Assembly (NCBI GenBank): GCA_029246925.1
Contig: JAQWMF010000025.1
Location: forward strand, 1 to 32,222
Reading direction: 5' to 3'
Length of the DNA stretch: 32,222 nt
Source of the DNA: Porticoccaceae bacterium
GTDB lineage: Bacteria; Pseudomonadota; Gammaproteobacteria; Pseudomonadales; Porticoccaceae
The notes beneath the pieces are model-generated. The model ran no database searches. It worked only from the letters and a program-made list of their open reading frames with translations, and was not told the DNA's origin. The position numbers were made by a program, and so were the translations under genes. Shown here one piece after another: positions 1 to 10,338 of the stretch. Position 1 is the stretch's first letter. Every line of letters starts with the position of its first letter.

Positions 1-962
1 ACAGAATTTTTTGACCATTCAGCGGTGGTCATTAATGGCATAGCAGCATTTGAATATGAGTTTGACTCTTTAATATCTTTAAACACTAAACTATGGGCCA
101 TAACCTGCACATTGTCACATAAACTGGCGTGACCAACCACATGAGCGCCTGCGGCAAGTACACAATTTTTTCCTACAATAGTACTGCCAGCGACACCCGC
201 ATAGGCTGCCATTGCTGTGTTATCACCAATGACAGCGTTGTGCGCTATCTGCACATGATTATCAAGTATTACGCTATTGCCAATTATAGTGTCATTGATG
301 GCGCCCCTATCTATTGTTGTACAGGCCCCTATTTCGACATTATCACCTATTACCACGCCACCAATTTGGCTAATTTTTTGCCAACCCTGTGCACCTTTTG
401 ATGCAAAACCAAAGCCATCGGCACCTATTACAGAACCACTGTGAACCCTAACACCTGAACCAATACGCACATCATGATAGATCGAGACATTGGCAGCAAT
501 GGAACAGTTTTCACCTAATAAAGATCGCGCACCAATAAATGTGTTTGCCTTAATATCAGTGCCTGACTCAATACGAACATTAGCCTCAATCACCACATTT
601 GGCCCAATAGAGACGGTTTCACCAATAATGGCTGTGGGATCTATAACAGCAGTTGCATGAATTTCTTTGTTGGCTTCTGGTGAGGTATCAAACCAAGCAC
701 TAATTTTGGCATAACTAAGGTAAGCATCACTGACAATCAAACAGTTACCATTAAATGATTGCGCCTGAGCGGACTCTAATATAACTGCCTCTGCCGTGCA
801 GTCTTCAAGCTGTTTTGAATATTTTGGATTACTTAAAAACGCTAAGTCCCCAGAGCCAGCTGACTCGAGTGTAGCTAACCCAGAAATAACCACTGAGTCT
901 TCTCCTTTAACCTCGGCATCGAGGAATGATGCTATCTGTTTTAGGCTATAGGAGGTCGACAT
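1..962 (-). CDS. lpxD: UDP-3-O-(3-hydroxyacyl)glucosamine N-acyltransferase, 3' end cut by window
   Basis: LpxD adds the second 3-hydroxyacyl chain, from acyl-ACP, to UDP-3-O-acyl-glucosamine in lipid A synthesis in the cytoplasm. The reading frame from the ATG at 962 runs off the window after about 320 codons; the family is about 340 residues, so only the C-terminal tail is missing. The N-terminal uridine-binding domain (about residues 1-100) is followed by hexapeptide repeats of the left-handed beta-helix, visible as a run of I/V-G-x-x motifs. The catalytic histidine is H241 in [11 protein letters not shown], matching E. coli H239. It follows skp by 21 bases, in the usual bamA-skp-lpxD order. 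Ribosome site is weak (GGAT). Confidence 0.96.
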   Translation of the reverse strand, partial: MSTSYSLKQIASFLDAEVKGEDSVVISGLATLESAGSGDLAFLSNPKYSKQLEDCTAEAVILESAQAQSFNGNCLIVSDAYLSYAKISAWFDTSPEANKEIHATAVIDPTAIIGETVSIGPNVVIEANVRIESGTDIKANTFIGARSLLGENCSIAANVSIYHDVRIGSGVRVHSGSVIGADGFGFASKGAQGWQKISQIGGVVIGDNVEIGACTTIDRGAINDTIIGNSVILDNHVQIAHNAVIGDNTAMAAYAGVAGSTIVGKNCVLAAGAHVVGHASLCDNVQVMAHSLVFKDIKESNSYSNAAMPLMTTAEWSKNS

Positions 963-983
963 TGAATATCCAATTAGTAAAAA

Positions 984-1529
984 TCACTCAGGCTTAGATT
1001 TAGCATCAATACGATCAGCTAATTTGGCAGTGATCGATGCCTCGGGAGACGCCGTAAGAACCGACTCGGCTCTTAACAAAATTGAAATACCTTCTTCATT
1101 GACGATTTCATTAATAGCCTGCTCAACTAAGGGGGCTAGAGCCTTCAAAACTTTCTGCTCTAATTCCTTTTGCTCGGTGGTAATTTTTTGGAATGCAATT
1201 TCAACATTATCTTTTGCGTTGCTCATTTGCTTTTGATGTTCGGCCAATTTTTCTGGCGACCATGTTAGGCGCTTAGTTTCTGCTGTTTTAGCCAGAAACT
1301 GATACTTAGCAAAAGAATTCTCATATTTAGCTTTAAGTGTTATAAAAACAATACTTTCTCGAAACGTTTTAAGTGCGCTTTGGGCAGCGTCTGAACTAAA
1401 AATAGCCACTCTAGCATCAACTACCGCAATTTTTGCCGGCTGAGTCTCCGCTGCAGTGGCTAGAGATATGGAAGAAATTAACGTAATTACCGTCATCAAC
1501 CCCCAAAAATTAAATCTGTTACCCTTCAT
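984..1529 (-). CDS. skp: Periplasmic outer-membrane protein chaperone Skp/OmpH
   Basis: 181 residues. A cleavable signal peptide covers about residues 1-26 (basic MKGNR start, hydrophobic stretch, then ATAAE cleavage region). The mature part is rich in A, K, E and Q and predicted to be helical and coiled, as expected for the tentacle arms of the Skp trimer that holds unfolded outer-membrane proteins in the periplasm. Sequence similarity in this family is low, so the call leans on length, signal peptide, helical composition and position between bamA and lpxD, where skp always lies in gammaproteobacteria. The ATG has an AAGG ribosome site. It probably shares the operon's transcript; extra sigma-E promoters are known for this locus in E. 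coli but I did not identify one here. Confidence 0.9.
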   Translation of the reverse strand: MKGNRFNFWGLMTVITLISSISLATAAETQPAKIAVVDARVAIFSSDAAQSALKTFRESIVFITLKAKYENSFAKYQFLAKTAETKRLTWSPEKLAEHQKQMSNAKDNVEIAFQKITTEQKELEQKVLKALAPLVEQAINEIVNEEGISILLRAESVLTASPEASITAKLADRIDAKSKPE

Positions 1530-1554
1530 AGTGTTTCAACCTTGTCTTAAAAAT

Positions 1555-3912
1555 TTAGAATTGATTACCCAGAGAAAACTGGAACATTTCTGGCTCATCA
1601 TATTCGCTTGTATTGAGTGGCTTTGCAAAACTAAAGGTTAGCGGGCCCATAGCACTTAACCAGGTTGCTCCTATACCTACGGAGTATCTTAACTCACCTA
1701 CACTAGGTTTAAAGCAATTATTTTCACCCTCGTTAACACATTGAGTGTTAAAGATATTACCCACATCAAGGAAGAATGCAGATTGCATTGAGCGATTATC
1801 TTTAATAAATGGCATTGGGAAAATAATCTCAGCGCCAAATTCTATTTGAACATTTCCTCCAATAGGATCAGGCCTGTAGTTAGACAATGCAGAACATGAA
1901 TCGCTATCGCTCTCAGTAGTACAGGGTATATCCAGAGGCCCTAGACTATTGCGTTCAAAACCCCTGACAGAACCAAAACCACCACCATAAAAGTTTTTGA
2001 AAAACGGTAGCTGAGTGGTATCGCCATAACTTTTACCCAAACCAAAATCTGCTCGAAGCTTGAGAGTAAGAGAACGCGTTAGACCTCGCAAATACTGTCC
2101 TTGGTATGTTGCCTTGTAGTACTCCATGTCCGAACCGGGCAATGCAAGATTGAGCGCTAACCGCTGAGAGGCGCCCCGAGTAGCAAATATGCCGCGATTA
2201 AGCGTCGATTTTGACCAACTTAAATTTAAGTTATATACATCGAAATTATTGCCATTTTCAGCTATAAAATTCCTGATTACACTGGAGGCATAATTACCTG
2301 ACTGAATATCTAGATTTTCATAACCAAAGCCAAAGCCAATTCGCTCGACCTCAGATAATGGATAACCCCAATTAACATTGGCGCCCTTTGAATTGGTTGA
2401 ATAGCTAGATATATTAATTTTATTATAATCAGTTTCACGAGAAAAAATGCTATAGCCAACATTAACACCATCAACGGTAAAATATGGCTCAGAATAACTA
2501 AGATTCAGGGAATCCTGATAGGTGCTACGATTCACCGCTACTGTCACCTTCTTGCCAGTGCCTAAGAAATTATTTTCACTTAGATTAGCGCCTAACACCA
2601 TGCCATAACCCTGAGCATAGCCTATGCTTGCACCGACCGAGCCAGAGGGTTGCTCCTCTACAGTGTAAATCACATCAATTTGATCGTTGACGTTCGGAAC
2701 AGGAATAGTTTCAACTTCAACACCTTTGAAATAACCCAAGCGCTCTAAGCGCACTTTTGACAGATCAATCAATGAATTATTAGCTGAAGACCCCTCCATT
2801 TGACGCATTTCTCGACGCAGCACATCATCCTGAGTCTTTGTATTACCTCTAAATTCAATACGTCGAACATAGGCGCGCATACCTGGAATCAACACAAAGG
2901 TTACCTTGGCTGTATTTTCTTCTTTGTTGAGCTCTGGGTATCCCTCAACTTTCGCAAAAGTGTAACCCTCATTGCCAAGACGACGCGTTATCAGTTCACT
3001 CGAGGAGGTCATTAAGGCCTGAGAAAATCTCATCCCTTTGCGCATAAAAATCATTGACCGTATAACCGGCTCTGATAATTTTAATTCGCCAGACAAATCA
3101 ATATCACTGATGGTATAGATTTCACCTTCATCTAGTGTAATGGTAATGTAAACTGATTCTTTATTAGCGCTGACGGAAACCTGAGTATTTGTGATTTCAA
3201 ATGCCAAATAGCCACGATCTAGGTACCAGGTTTCTAGAGTTTCAATATCTCCAGTTAACTTTTCTCGAGAGTACTTATCATCACTAGTAAACCATGACCA
3301 AAAACCTGTCTCATTCTGCTCAAACTCTTCTAGCAATCCCTTCTTAGAAAAACTTTTATTACCAATAATATTAATATGCCTGATCTTGGCGACACTGCCT
3401 TCATCAATATCAATATTAACCACCACACGGTTTCTGGGAAGCTGCTCAACATGGGTGGTAACAACTGCACCATAACGCCCCTGAGAGACATATTGACGCT
3501 GAAGCTCCTGCGCCATACCCTCTAAGATAGATTGACGAAATATTTGACCCTCTGAAAGACCATTATCTGTAAGCGCCTCCAATAATTGTTCCGATTGAAT
3601 CGCTTTATTTCCCTCAAGATTAATTTCGCTAATCGCAGGTCTTTCTGTCAATACAATAACCAGAACTTCGTTCTCTTGCGCAATGACTACATCGGCAAAA
3701 AAACCAGTACCAAATATTGATCTAGAAGCCTCTCTGATGGATGCCTGATCTACCTGATCACCAACATTAATGGGTAATGCAGAAAAAACCGTACCCGCAG
3801 AAACACGCTGAAGCCCTTCGATTCTAATATCAGATACTTGAAAAAAAGCAGCAGAAGCCATTGAAGCATGGCAAAGCAAAGTAAGGCAGAGGCCGAAAAA
3901 AAGTTGTTTCAT
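1555..3912 (-). CDS. bamA: Outer membrane protein assembly factor BamA
   Basis: 785 residues (E. coli 810). BamA is the essential Omp85-family core of the BAM complex that inserts beta-barrel proteins into the outer membrane. Seen in the sequence: signal peptide about 1-21 (MKQLFFGLCLTLLCHASMAS then AAFF), five POTRA domains over about residues 22-425, and a C-terminal 16-stranded barrel. The lid-loop VRGF motif is present in GSVRGFERNSLGP, and the protein ends in phenylalanine (LGNQF), the usual outer-membrane targeting end. It lies 40 bases after rseP and 25 before skp. Nothing is missing. Confidence 0.97.
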   Translation of the reverse strand: MKQLFFGLCLTLLCHASMASAAFFQVSDIRIEGLQRVSAGTVFSALPINVGDQVDQASIREASRSIFGTGFFADVVIAQENEVLVIVLTERPAISEINLEGNKAIQSEQLLEALTDNGLSEGQIFRQSILEGMAQELQRQYVSQGRYGAVVTTHVEQLPRNRVVVNIDIDEGSVAKIRHINIIGNKSFSKKGLLEEFEQNETGFWSWFTSDDKYSREKLTGDIETLETWYLDRGYLAFEITNTQVSVSANKESVYITITLDEGEIYTISDIDLSGELKLSEPVIRSMIFMRKGMRFSQALMTSSSELITRRLGNEGYTFAKVEGYPELNKEENTAKVTFVLIPGMRAYVRRIEFRGNTKTQDDVLRREMRQMEGSSANNSLIDLSKVRLERLGYFKGVEVETIPVPNVNDQIDVIYTVEEQPSGSVGASIGYAQGYGMVLGANLSENNFLGTGKKVTVAVNRSTYQDSLNLSYSEPYFTVDGVNVGYSIFSRETDYNKINISSYSTNSKGANVNWGYPLSEVERIGFGFGYENLDIQSGNYASSVIRNFIAENGNNFDVYNLNLSWSKSTLNRGIFATRGASQRLALNLALPGSDMEYYKATYQGQYLRGLTRSLTLKLRADFGLGKSYGDTTQLPFFKNFYGGGFGSVRGFERNSLGPLDIPCTTESDSDSCSALSNYRPDPIGGNVQIEFGAEIIFPMPFIKDNRSMQSAFFLDVGNIFNTQCVNEGENNCFKPSVGELRYSVGIGATWLSAMGPLTFSFAKPLNTSEYDEPEMFQFSLGNQF

Positions 3913-3952
3913 GTAATAAAAGTCTGCCTATTTATAATTTTATTTTAATCAT

Positions 3953-5323
3953 TCAAAACGGTCGTGTTAGATCATTAAATGTTGCGAAGATCATCAAACC
4001 AACCAGCAAGAAAAAGCCAATTTTGTAACCTATTATTTGCACCTGATCTGAGACAGGTGAACCCTTCACCCACTCCACCATGCAGTACACCAAATGCCCC
4101 CCATCTAAAACGGGTATTGGCAGTAAATTCATAACACCTAGCATTATACTTAGAATGGCAATAAAGCGAATAAAATTCTCGATGCCTGCTCTAGCCGTAT
4201 CACCGGCCATCTTAGCAATAGTAATCGGACCGCTTAAATTTTTGGCCGATAGCTCACCCACTAGCAACTTACCTAGGGATGACAGAATAAAACCAGCCGT
4301 TGTGACAGTTTCATCAATAGCTCGAAATGAAGCACTTAATACACTGTGGTCAACCTGACGCATTAAATGATCTGGGTACTTTCCTTTCACCGCCAACTGA
4401 ACGCCCAGCTGGCCGACAAATTCACCCTTTTTTAGCGTCCTTTCAGGAATAACTTCAAGCGCTAGAAACCGACTGCCATCTTGATCGGGTCGCTCAAGAT
4501 CAATCACTATGGGTTTATCTATCGCACCTGATACCTGTTGTATAAACCCATCAGCACTGTCTATATCGATACCATTTACAGCCAGCAAGCGATCACCCTC
4601 TCTCAAGCCGCCCCTGTAGCCAGAACCAGTCTCTAAGATAGGACCTAAAACAAGTGCCTCAAAATCAAAGGGTGGGTTAATCCCCAACTCACGTATGGGT
4701 GAGGGATTATCCTCATCCCTAAGCCATTTTTGCACAGGGATTAAAACCTGGAATTCAGTATTCGAATCAGGGTAGCTGACCCTCAGCGGGATATCGCCTG
4801 TAGTCCCAATAAAATCGAATAGCTGACGATTAACTGATCCCAAGGTGCGAGTCCTAACATCATCAACTGCAGTGATCTCCATCCCAACCTCAAGACCCGA
4901 CTGACTGGCCAAAGAATCCTCAACTATATCACCTATAATAGGCGCCAAACCTTTTTCACCACCCAGAAATAGTACCCAATAGACAACTATTGCCAGTAAG
5001 AAATTGGCTATAGGACCTGCACTAATAATAGCCATCCGCTGCAAAACTGTTTTTTGAGTAAATGCATAGGGACGATCTTTAGCCGATATCTCCCCTTCTC
5101 TCTCGTCGAGCATTTTTACATAGCCGCCCAATGGCAAGACCGCTAATACGAATTCCGTGTTGTGTTTGTCGCGCCAAGAAATAAGTGTCTTACCAAAACC
5201 TATAGAAAATTTCTCAACGCGAACATTACAGCAGCGAGCCACCCAAAAGTGGCCCAATTCATGAAACGTAACCAATACCCCAAAGGCTATAAAGGTATAA
5301 AACAATGTTACAAAAAATGCCAT
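3953..5323 (-). CDS. rseP: Intramembrane site-2 zinc protease RseP
   Basis: 456 residues (E. coli 450). RseP cleaves the anti-sigma factor RseA in the inner membrane during the sigma-E envelope stress response, and clears signal-peptide remnants. The zinc motif HELGH is at residues 21-25 in the first transmembrane segment, and the third ligand lies in LLPIPVLDGGH (D407). Two PDZ domains fill the periplasmic centre (about 115-310). Other membrane segments lie near residues 95-120, 375-400 and 425-450. The start is 3 bases after the dxr stop, so the two are probably translationally coupled. Its place next to bamA and skp, which are sigma-E targets, is conserved. Confidence 0.97.
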   Translation of the reverse strand: MAFFVTLFYTFIAFGVLVTFHELGHFWVARCCNVRVEKFSIGFGKTLISWRDKHNTEFVLAVLPLGGYVKMLDEREGEISAKDRPYAFTQKTVLQRMAIISAGPIANFLLAIVVYWVLFLGGEKGLAPIIGDIVEDSLASQSGLEVGMEITAVDDVRTRTLGSVNRQLFDFIGTTGDIPLRVSYPDSNTEFQVLIPVQKWLRDEDNPSPIRELGINPPFDFEALVLGPILETGSGYRGGLREGDRLLAVNGIDIDSADGFIQQVSGAIDKPIVIDLERPDQDGSRFLALEVIPERTLKKGEFVGQLGVQLAVKGKYPDHLMRQVDHSVLSASFRAIDETVTTAGFILSSLGKLLVGELSAKNLSGPITIAKMAGDTARAGIENFIRFIAILSIMLGVMNLLPIPVLDGGHLVYCMVEWVKGSPVSDQVQIIGYKIGFFLLVGLMIFATFNDLTRPF

Positions 5324-5326
5324 AAA

Positions 5327-6505
5327 TTACGACTCTATACGTTTTATCACGGAAACTGCCACAGATCTTGCTCGATTATCTGAATCTTGGACAGCATCAA
5401 GTGATTCTGGTTCATAAAAATCAAATGAATCCAGCGTCTTTTCAACAGCTTGAGCTATTGCTGTAAAACCAATTCTGCCGTCGAGAAATGCATCTACTGC
5501 AATTTCATTGGCGGCGTTAAGTACGGCTGGGGCATTCCCGCCCTCTGCAGCAGCATTGTAAGCTAACTGCAAACAAGGAAACTTAACAAGATCTGGTTGC
5601 TCAAAGGTTAATTGAGCTATTTCGCTTAAATCTAAATCTGCAACACCAGAGGCTAACCTTTGAGGCCATGCTAAGCCATGAGCTATAGGTGTTCGCATAT
5701 CTGGGTTTCCAAGCTGCGCTAGCACTGAGCCATCAACATATTGTACTAGCGAATGCACAATACTTTGAGGGTGAATAAGCACCTCAATTTTGTCCATTGT
5801 AGTATCAAACAGCCATTTCGCTTCAATACATTCTAAGCCTTTATTCATCATGGATGCGGAATCAACAGATATTTTATTGCCCATACTCCAATTGGGGTGG
5901 GCGCAGGCCTGCTCTGGCGTTGCCTTGGAAATTTTTTGCATATCCCAAGTTCTAAATGGACCGCCAGAGGCTGATAATATTAACTTTTTGACTGAAGGTT
6001 GATCGCCATCATTATAGTTGTCAGGCAAGCATTGAAAGATAGCATTATGCTCACTATCTATGGGTAATAATGTCGCACTGTGTTGCTTTACTGCACCCAT
6101 AAAAATAGAGCCAGCCATCACCAACGATTCTTTATTTGCCAACAACACTTTTTTTCCTGCCTTTACCGCAGATAGTGTTGGCAAGAGTCCCGCAGCACCA
6201 ACAATTGCCGCCATTACAATATCAACTTGATTGCTACTGGCAACCTCTGACAATGCATCACTACCAAACATTACTTCTGTGGTCCCTTTTAAATCCATAA
6301 TCAACGAGGTTAATCGTTTTGCAGATGACTCATCAGTAACTACAGCATATTTAGCGTTGTATTGAATGGATTGCTGGGCGAGCTTTTCTAGCTGACGACA
6401 CCCAGTTAATGCAAATATGGAATATTGATCTGAATGCTGGGCTATAACATCGAGCGTACTTTCCCCAATGGATCCCGTTGAACCTAAAATAGTAATTGAA
6501 TACAT
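5327..6505 (-). CDS. dxr: 1-deoxy-D-xylulose 5-phosphate reductoisomerase
   Basis: 392 residues (E. coli IspC/Dxr 398). The enzyme converts DXP to 2-C-methyl-D-erythritol 4-phosphate with NADPH, the committed step of the non-mevalonate isoprenoid pathway; it is the target of fosmidomycin. The NADPH-binding GSTGSIG is at residues 8-14. The metal-binding region is in LLPIDSEHNAIFQCL, and the substrate-loop SASGGPFR and MMNKGLECIEAKWLF motifs are intact. The ATG follows the cdsA stop by 3 bases. With uppS in the same operon, it links isoprenoid supply to undecaprenyl-phosphate synthesis. Confidence 0.97.
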   Translation of the reverse strand: MYSITILGSTGSIGESTLDVIAQHSDQYSIFALTGCRQLEKLAQQSIQYNAKYAVVTDESSAKRLTSLIMDLKGTTEVMFGSDALSEVASSNQVDIVMAAIVGAAGLLPTLSAVKAGKKVLLANKESLVMAGSIFMGAVKQHSATLLPIDSEHNAIFQCLPDNYNDGDQPSVKKLILSASGGPFRTWDMQKISKATPEQACAHPNWSMGNKISVDSASMMNKGLECIEAKWLFDTTMDKIEVLIHPQSIVHSLVQYVDGSVLAQLGNPDMRTPIAHGLAWPQRLASGVADLDLSEIAQLTFEQPDLVKFPCLQLAYNAAAEGGNAPAVLNAANEIAVDAFLDGRIGFTAIAQAVEKTLDSFDFYEPESLDAVQDSDNRARSVAVSVIKRIES

Positions 6506-6508
6506 AGA

Positions 6509-7336
6509 CTAGAATGGATTTGCTTTGGATAAGATAACGAAAAACATTGGTAAAGCGGCCATAACACCATCTAGGCGATCTAAAAATCCACCGTGACCAG
6601 GCAAAAGATTACTACTATCTTTGATGCCCCTGTGACGCTTTAACATACTTTCAAATAGATCGCCGATTACAGAGCAAATGGCCACTGGGAATACCAATAA
6701 GCAGAGATTCAACACATTTATATCTGCAAAAGATAAAACTAATATCACCACTAGTAATGCCTGTAGAACCATCCCACCTAGAATACCTTCCCAAGTTTTA
6801 CCTGGGCTTATTGTCGGCGCTAACTTGTGACGGCCAAATAATTTTCCCGCCATATAACCACCAACATCTGCCAAAATAATAATAACCACTGCCAGTAAAA
6901 GCAGAAATCGGCCATTTTCAAGCGATATAATCGACGCTAAGGCAACCCATGTCACCGTCAGTAGAACCAGACCTAAAACAAGCATTACAGGTCGTGAAGA
7001 CCATAAAATAGCGCTTGAGGGATACCCCTGAAGCCATAGAAAAATTACCGCCCATAGAATCATTACGGAAAAGCAGATTTGATAGCTTAGTAGCTGATTA
7101 AACTGACTGTAAATTCCCACATAATCAGACGCCAATAGCATGGAAAGAAGCAAACCTAGCAAAAATAATAACTGCCCTGATACCGACTCAATTCTAGAAA
7201 GACCACTCCATTCCCAGCCGGCGATTAAAACGACCAGAATAATAAAGCTGACAAAGGCAGACGTTGAAAAAAACACCAAAGCAGATACAAAAAGAAGTGC
7301 CAACACCGAGGCCGTTGCAAAGCGTTGTTTAAACAT
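6509..7336 (-). CDS. cdsA: Phosphatidate cytidylyltransferase (CDP-diglyceride synthase)
   Basis: 275 residues from the chosen start. CdsA makes CDP-diacylglycerol from CTP and phosphatidate in the inner membrane, the branch point to all phospholipids. The sequence is a string of hydrophobic segments (about eight) and ends with the family signature: SMLKRHRGIKD, then LPGHGGFLDRLDG near the C-terminus. An open frame begins five codons earlier at a TTG (7351), but that TTG overlaps the ribosome site: AAGGA lies 6-8 bases before the ATG at 7336, giving MFKQRF as the real N-terminus. It lies between uppS and dxr, as usual. Confidence 0.95.
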   Translation of the reverse strand: MFKQRFATASVLALLFVSALVFFSTSAFVSFIILVVLIAGWEWSGLSRIESVSGQLLFLLGLLLSMLLASDYVGIYSQFNQLLSYQICFSVMILWAVIFLWLQGYPSSAILWSSRPVMLVLGLVLLTVTWVALASIISLENGRFLLLLAVVIIILADVGGYMAGKLFGRHKLAPTISPGKTWEGILGGMVLQALLVVILVLSFADINVLNLCLLVFPVAICSVIGDLFESMLKRHRGIKDSSNLLPGHGGFLDRLDGVMAALPMFFVILSKANPF

Positions 7337-7362
7337 AAACGTCCTTATCAAGCTCGATTAAA

Positions 7363-8109
7363 TTAATTATTATTTGATTCTTGTTTAGTCAATCTGCTAC
7401 CAAACCTTCTTTGCCTAGAATAGTAGTCTTCTACCGCATGCTCAAATGCATTTTTATCAAAATCTGGCCAGAAGCAATCAGTAAAATATAACTCAGTGTA
7501 TGCCATTTGCCATAACATAAAATTACTAATTCGCTGCTCACCGGCTGTACGAATACATAAATCAGGCGGGGTTAGGCCTTGATGCGTAAAATAACTATCA
7601 ATATTTTCCGCTGAAATATCTTTTGATGAAAGACTGCCATCTTCGATATTTTCTGCTATTTTTTGCGCAACTTGAGCAATTTCCCAGCGTCCGCCATAGT
7701 CCATATAAAGATTTAAATTAAGCTCTCCAGACTGGGTTAGGCGCTCCGCATCTTTAATTTGACGATTAAGGCGATCACTAAAGCGCTCTTTACTGCCAAT
7801 GACACGTAATTTAATGCCATCGTCACGCAGTAATTTTGCCTCTTGTTTAAGGTAAGTGGAAAACAGAGACATAAGGCCACGGACTTCAATGGCAGGTCTT
7901 AGCCAATTTTCACTGCTGAATGCGAATAGACTAACTGTTTCAACACCCTGATTGCGTGCTGTGGGTAATATATCTCGAATGCGTTCAGCCCCCGCCTTAT
8001 GCCCCGCTACGCCAGACAGTCCGCGTTGCTTAGCCCAGCGATTATTACCGTCCATAATAATCGCAACATGCTTAAGCGGATGTAACGAAGACTTTGCTTT
8101 GATAATCAT
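7363..8109 (-). CDS. uppS: Undecaprenyl diphosphate synthase (cis-prenyltransferase)
   Basis: 248 residues (E. coli 253). It condenses farnesyl diphosphate with eight isopentenyl diphosphates to the C55 lipid carrier used for peptidoglycan and O-antigen. The catalytic Asp is D20 in the MDGNNRWAKQRG motif. Other signatures seen: GHKAGAERIRDIL, LFAFSSENWLRP, and the diphosphate-binding end DLCIRTAGEQRISNFMLWQ. It starts 16 bases after frr with a weak ribosome site, so coupling to frr translation is plausible. The substrate comes from the pathway that contains dxr in this operon. Confidence 0.97.
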   Translation of the reverse strand: MIIKAKSSLHPLKHVAIIMDGNNRWAKQRGLSGVAGHKAGAERIRDILPTARNQGVETVSLFAFSSENWLRPAIEVRGLMSLFSTYLKQEAKLLRDDGIKLRVIGSKERFSDRLNRQIKDAERLTQSGELNLNLYMDYGGRWEIAQVAQKIAENIEDGSLSSKDISAENIDSYFTHQGLTPPDLCIRTAGEQRISNFMLWQMAYTELYFTDCFWPDFDKNAFEHAVEDYYSRQRRFGSRLTKQESNNN

Positions 8110-8125
8110 TTTTGATGCAGAGATT

Positions 8126-8683
8126 CTAAATCTCTAATAAGTCCTTTTCTTTAGCTGTAAGAGATTCTTCAACTCTAGCAATAAATCGATCAGTTATTTT
8201 TTGGACATCATCTTGCGCTTTGCGTTCCTCATCTTCACTAATTTCTTTTTCTTTTAACAGATCTTTGATATCAGAAAGTACATCACGGCGGATATTTCTG
8301 ATAGCAATGCGAGAACCCTCAGCTTCATGGCGTGCCTGCTTTCCATAACTGCGTCTTGTTTCTTCTGTAAGCGGTGGCAGAGGAATACGAATCACAGTTC
8401 CAGCGGTGCTCGGATTAAGCCCTAACTCGGACTTCATAATTGCTTTTTCTATATCTGGAACCAATGATTTTTCATAGGGTGAAACAGAAAGTGTTCGAGA
8501 GTCTTCAATCGTCACAGAAGCGGCTTGATTTAGCGGTGTATCTACACCGTAGTAGTCAACCGATAGACCATTTAACAAGCTAGGGTGTGCTCTGCCCGTG
8601 CGAATTTTATTGAAAGCAACGCCAAGTGCTTCAACTGTCTTGGCCATGCGCTGTTCTGCGTCTTTTTTAAAATCTTCTATCAC
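8126..8683 (-). CDS. frr: Ribosome recycling factor
   Basis: 185 residues, the same length as E. coli RRF. With EF-G it splits the post-termination ribosome. Conserved features: KIRTGRAHPSLL in helix 1, YGVDTPLNQAASVTIEDSRTL in the beta domain, LNPSTAGTVIRIPLPPLTEE, and a C-terminal helix with KEISEDEERKAQDDVQK. The start is GTG (8683-8681). I chose it because an AGAGG ribosome site sits 6 bases upstream and it aligns with the MISDIRKDAE start of E. coli. It lies 12 bases after pyrH. Confidence 0.97.
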   Translation of the reverse strand: MIEDFKKDAEQRMAKTVEALGVAFNKIRTGRAHPSLLNGLSVDYYGVDTPLNQAASVTIEDSRTLSVSPYEKSLVPDIEKAIMKSELGLNPSTAGTVIRIPLPPLTEETRRSYGKQARHEAEGSRIAIRNIRRDVLSDIKDLLKEKEISEDEERKAQDDVQKITDRFIARVEESLTAKEKDLLEI

Positions 8684-8695
8684 CTAAAACCTCTT

Positions 8696-9427
8696 TTATT
8701 CTTCATCAATTAGAGTGCCTTCATCGCCACCCACAATCAAATTAAGTAAAGCACCAGACTTTGACATCCGGAAAACCCTAAGTGGCATCTTATGTTCACG
8801 ACATAGACAGATGGCCGTCATATCCATAACGCCAAGTTGCTTATTGAGAACTTCATCATAGGTCAGACTTTGATAAAGTGTTGCTGAAGGGTCAATCATC
8901 GGGTCTGCAGAGTAAACACCATCAACTTTAGTTGCCTTTAGAACAACGTTAGCATCGATCTCAATACCACGAAGACAGGCAGCTGAATCAGTGGTAAAAA
9001 ATGGGTTCCCCGTACCAGCGGCAAAAATAACCACATCACCGTCTTTAAGGTAACGCATGGCACGGCGGCGATCATAGTGTTCTACAACACCGCTCATGGG
9101 GATGGATGACATTACATGGGTGGAAATATTGGTTCGCTCAAGCGCGTCGCGCATAGCAAGGGCATTCATTACTGTAGCCAACATACCCATATGGTCGCCT
9201 GTAACTCGATCCATACCAGCAGCGTTAAGAGCGGCTCCACGAAATAAATTGCCGCCGCCAATAACCAGGCCTACCTGAACACCAATACCGACTAACTGAC
9301 CAATTTCTAGGGCCATTCGATCGAGAACCTTGGGATCAATACCAAATCCCTCCTCGCCCATCAACTCTTCACCGCTGAGCTTGAGCAAGATTCGCTTATA
9401 TTGCTTCTCTTTGATCGTTATCGGCAT
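8696..9427 (-). CDS. pyrH: Uridylate (UMP) kinase
   Basis: 243 residues (E. coli 241). It phosphorylates UMP to UDP in pyrimidine nucleotide synthesis; the enzyme is a hexamer of the amino-acid kinase fold, normally activated by GTP and inhibited by UTP. Seen: N-terminal [18 protein letters not shown], the glycine-rich [28 protein letters not shown], the UMP-site region [16 protein letters not shown], and [14 protein letters not shown] strong ribosome site (AGAGGAA) precedes the ATG. It is in the conserved tsf-pyrH-frr order, 15 bases after tsf. Confidence 0.97.
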   Translation of the reverse strand: MPITIKEKQYKRILLKLSGEELMGEEGFGIDPKVLDRMALEIGQLVGIGVQVGLVIGGGNLFRGAALNAAGMDRVTGDHMGMLATVMNALAMRDALERTNISTHVMSSIPMSGVVEHYDRRRAMRYLKDGDVVIFAAGTGNPFFTTDSAACLRGIEIDANVVLKATKVDGVYSADPMIDPSATLYQSLTYDEVLNKQLGVMDMTAICLCREHKMPLRVFRMSKSGALLNLIVGGDEGTLIDEE

Positions 9428-9442
9428 TGTTATTCCTCTAAT

Positions 9443-10306
9443 TTAGTTGCTTGCACCCTGTACTTGGGCAGCCACTTCAGCTGCAAAATCAACTTCCTCT
9501 ACTTCGATTCCTTCACCTACTTCGAATCGAACAAAAGATAATACTTCTGCGCCTTCTGCTTTAACCAGTTTACCAACCGTGGTATCTGGATCTTTTACAA
9601 ATGGCTGATCAACAAGACTACTTTCTTTTAAAAATTTAGCAACACGACCAGCAATCATTTTTTCAATAATTTCTTCCGGCTTACCACTTTCTCTTGCCTG
9701 AGCAGCAAAAATTTCTTTTTCAGCCGCAACAAGATCTGCTGGCATATCATCAGAATTAACAACCGCAGGATTAACTGCAGCAACGTGCATAGCTACGTCT
9801 TTAGCCAACTCTTCTGAACCGCCGCTCAAACCAACTAACACTGCAATACGGCTGTTGCTGTGAACATAGCCACCGACTACTGGCGCCTCGATACTACTAG
9901 CTCGTCGAGGTGAAATATTTTCACCAATTTTTTGTACTAGCTCTTGTCTCTCAGTCTCAAGACCACCGACCATTAGAGTAGCTACATCAGTTTGCTTGGC
10001 GCTGTATGCAGCATCTAAAACAGTATTAACAAAACCTTGGAAGCCCTCATCTCTAGCAACAAAATCAGTTTCACTGTTAACCTCTAATACTAGACCATAA
10101 CCAGCCTCAGCGCGAAAGGCAACTACACCATCAGCTGCAGTTCTTCCCGCTTTTTTGGCTGCCTTCATACCGCTAGACTTTCGTAAATCTTCAATCGCTT
10201 TATCGATATCGCCCTCTGACTGAGCTAGTGCACGTTTACATTCCATCATGCCTAAACCTGTTCTATCGCGCAGCTCTTTTACTAGGGACGCTGTTACCTG
10301 TGACAT
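9443..10306 (-). CDS. tsf: Translation elongation factor Ts
   Basis: 287 residues (E. coli 283). EF-Ts is the guanine-nucleotide exchange factor for EF-Tu. The N-terminal UBA-like module carries the signature [16 protein letters not shown], and the core domain contains the EF-Tu contact motif [12 protein letters not shown] near residue 80. A C-terminal coiled-coil/dimerisation part follows. Strong AGAGGAA ribosome site. It lies 98 bases after rpsB, across an intrinsic terminator hairpin, so its level is probably set by readthrough, as known for rpsB-tsf in E. coli. Confidence 0.98.
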   Translation of the reverse strand: MSQVTASLVKELRDRTGLGMMECKRALAQSEGDIDKAIEDLRKSSGMKAAKKAGRTAADGVVAFRAEAGYGLVLEVNSETDFVARDEGFQGFVNTVLDAAYSAKQTDVATLMVGGLETERQELVQKIGENISPRRASSIEAPVVGGYVHSNSRIAVLVGLSGGSEELAKDVAMHVAAVNPAVVNSDDMPADLVAAEKEIFAAQARESGKPEEIIEKMIAGRVAKFLKESSLVDQPFVKDPDTTVGKLVKAEGAEVLSFVRFEVGEGIEVEEVDFAAEVAAQVQGASN

Positions 10307-10338
10307 TGTATTCCTCTCTAAAACATATAATCAGTTAG

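Noticed and set aside
129-401. 90-codon frame antisense to lpxD
   Set aside because: Composition reflects the hexapeptide repeats of LpxD on the other strand; no start signal.
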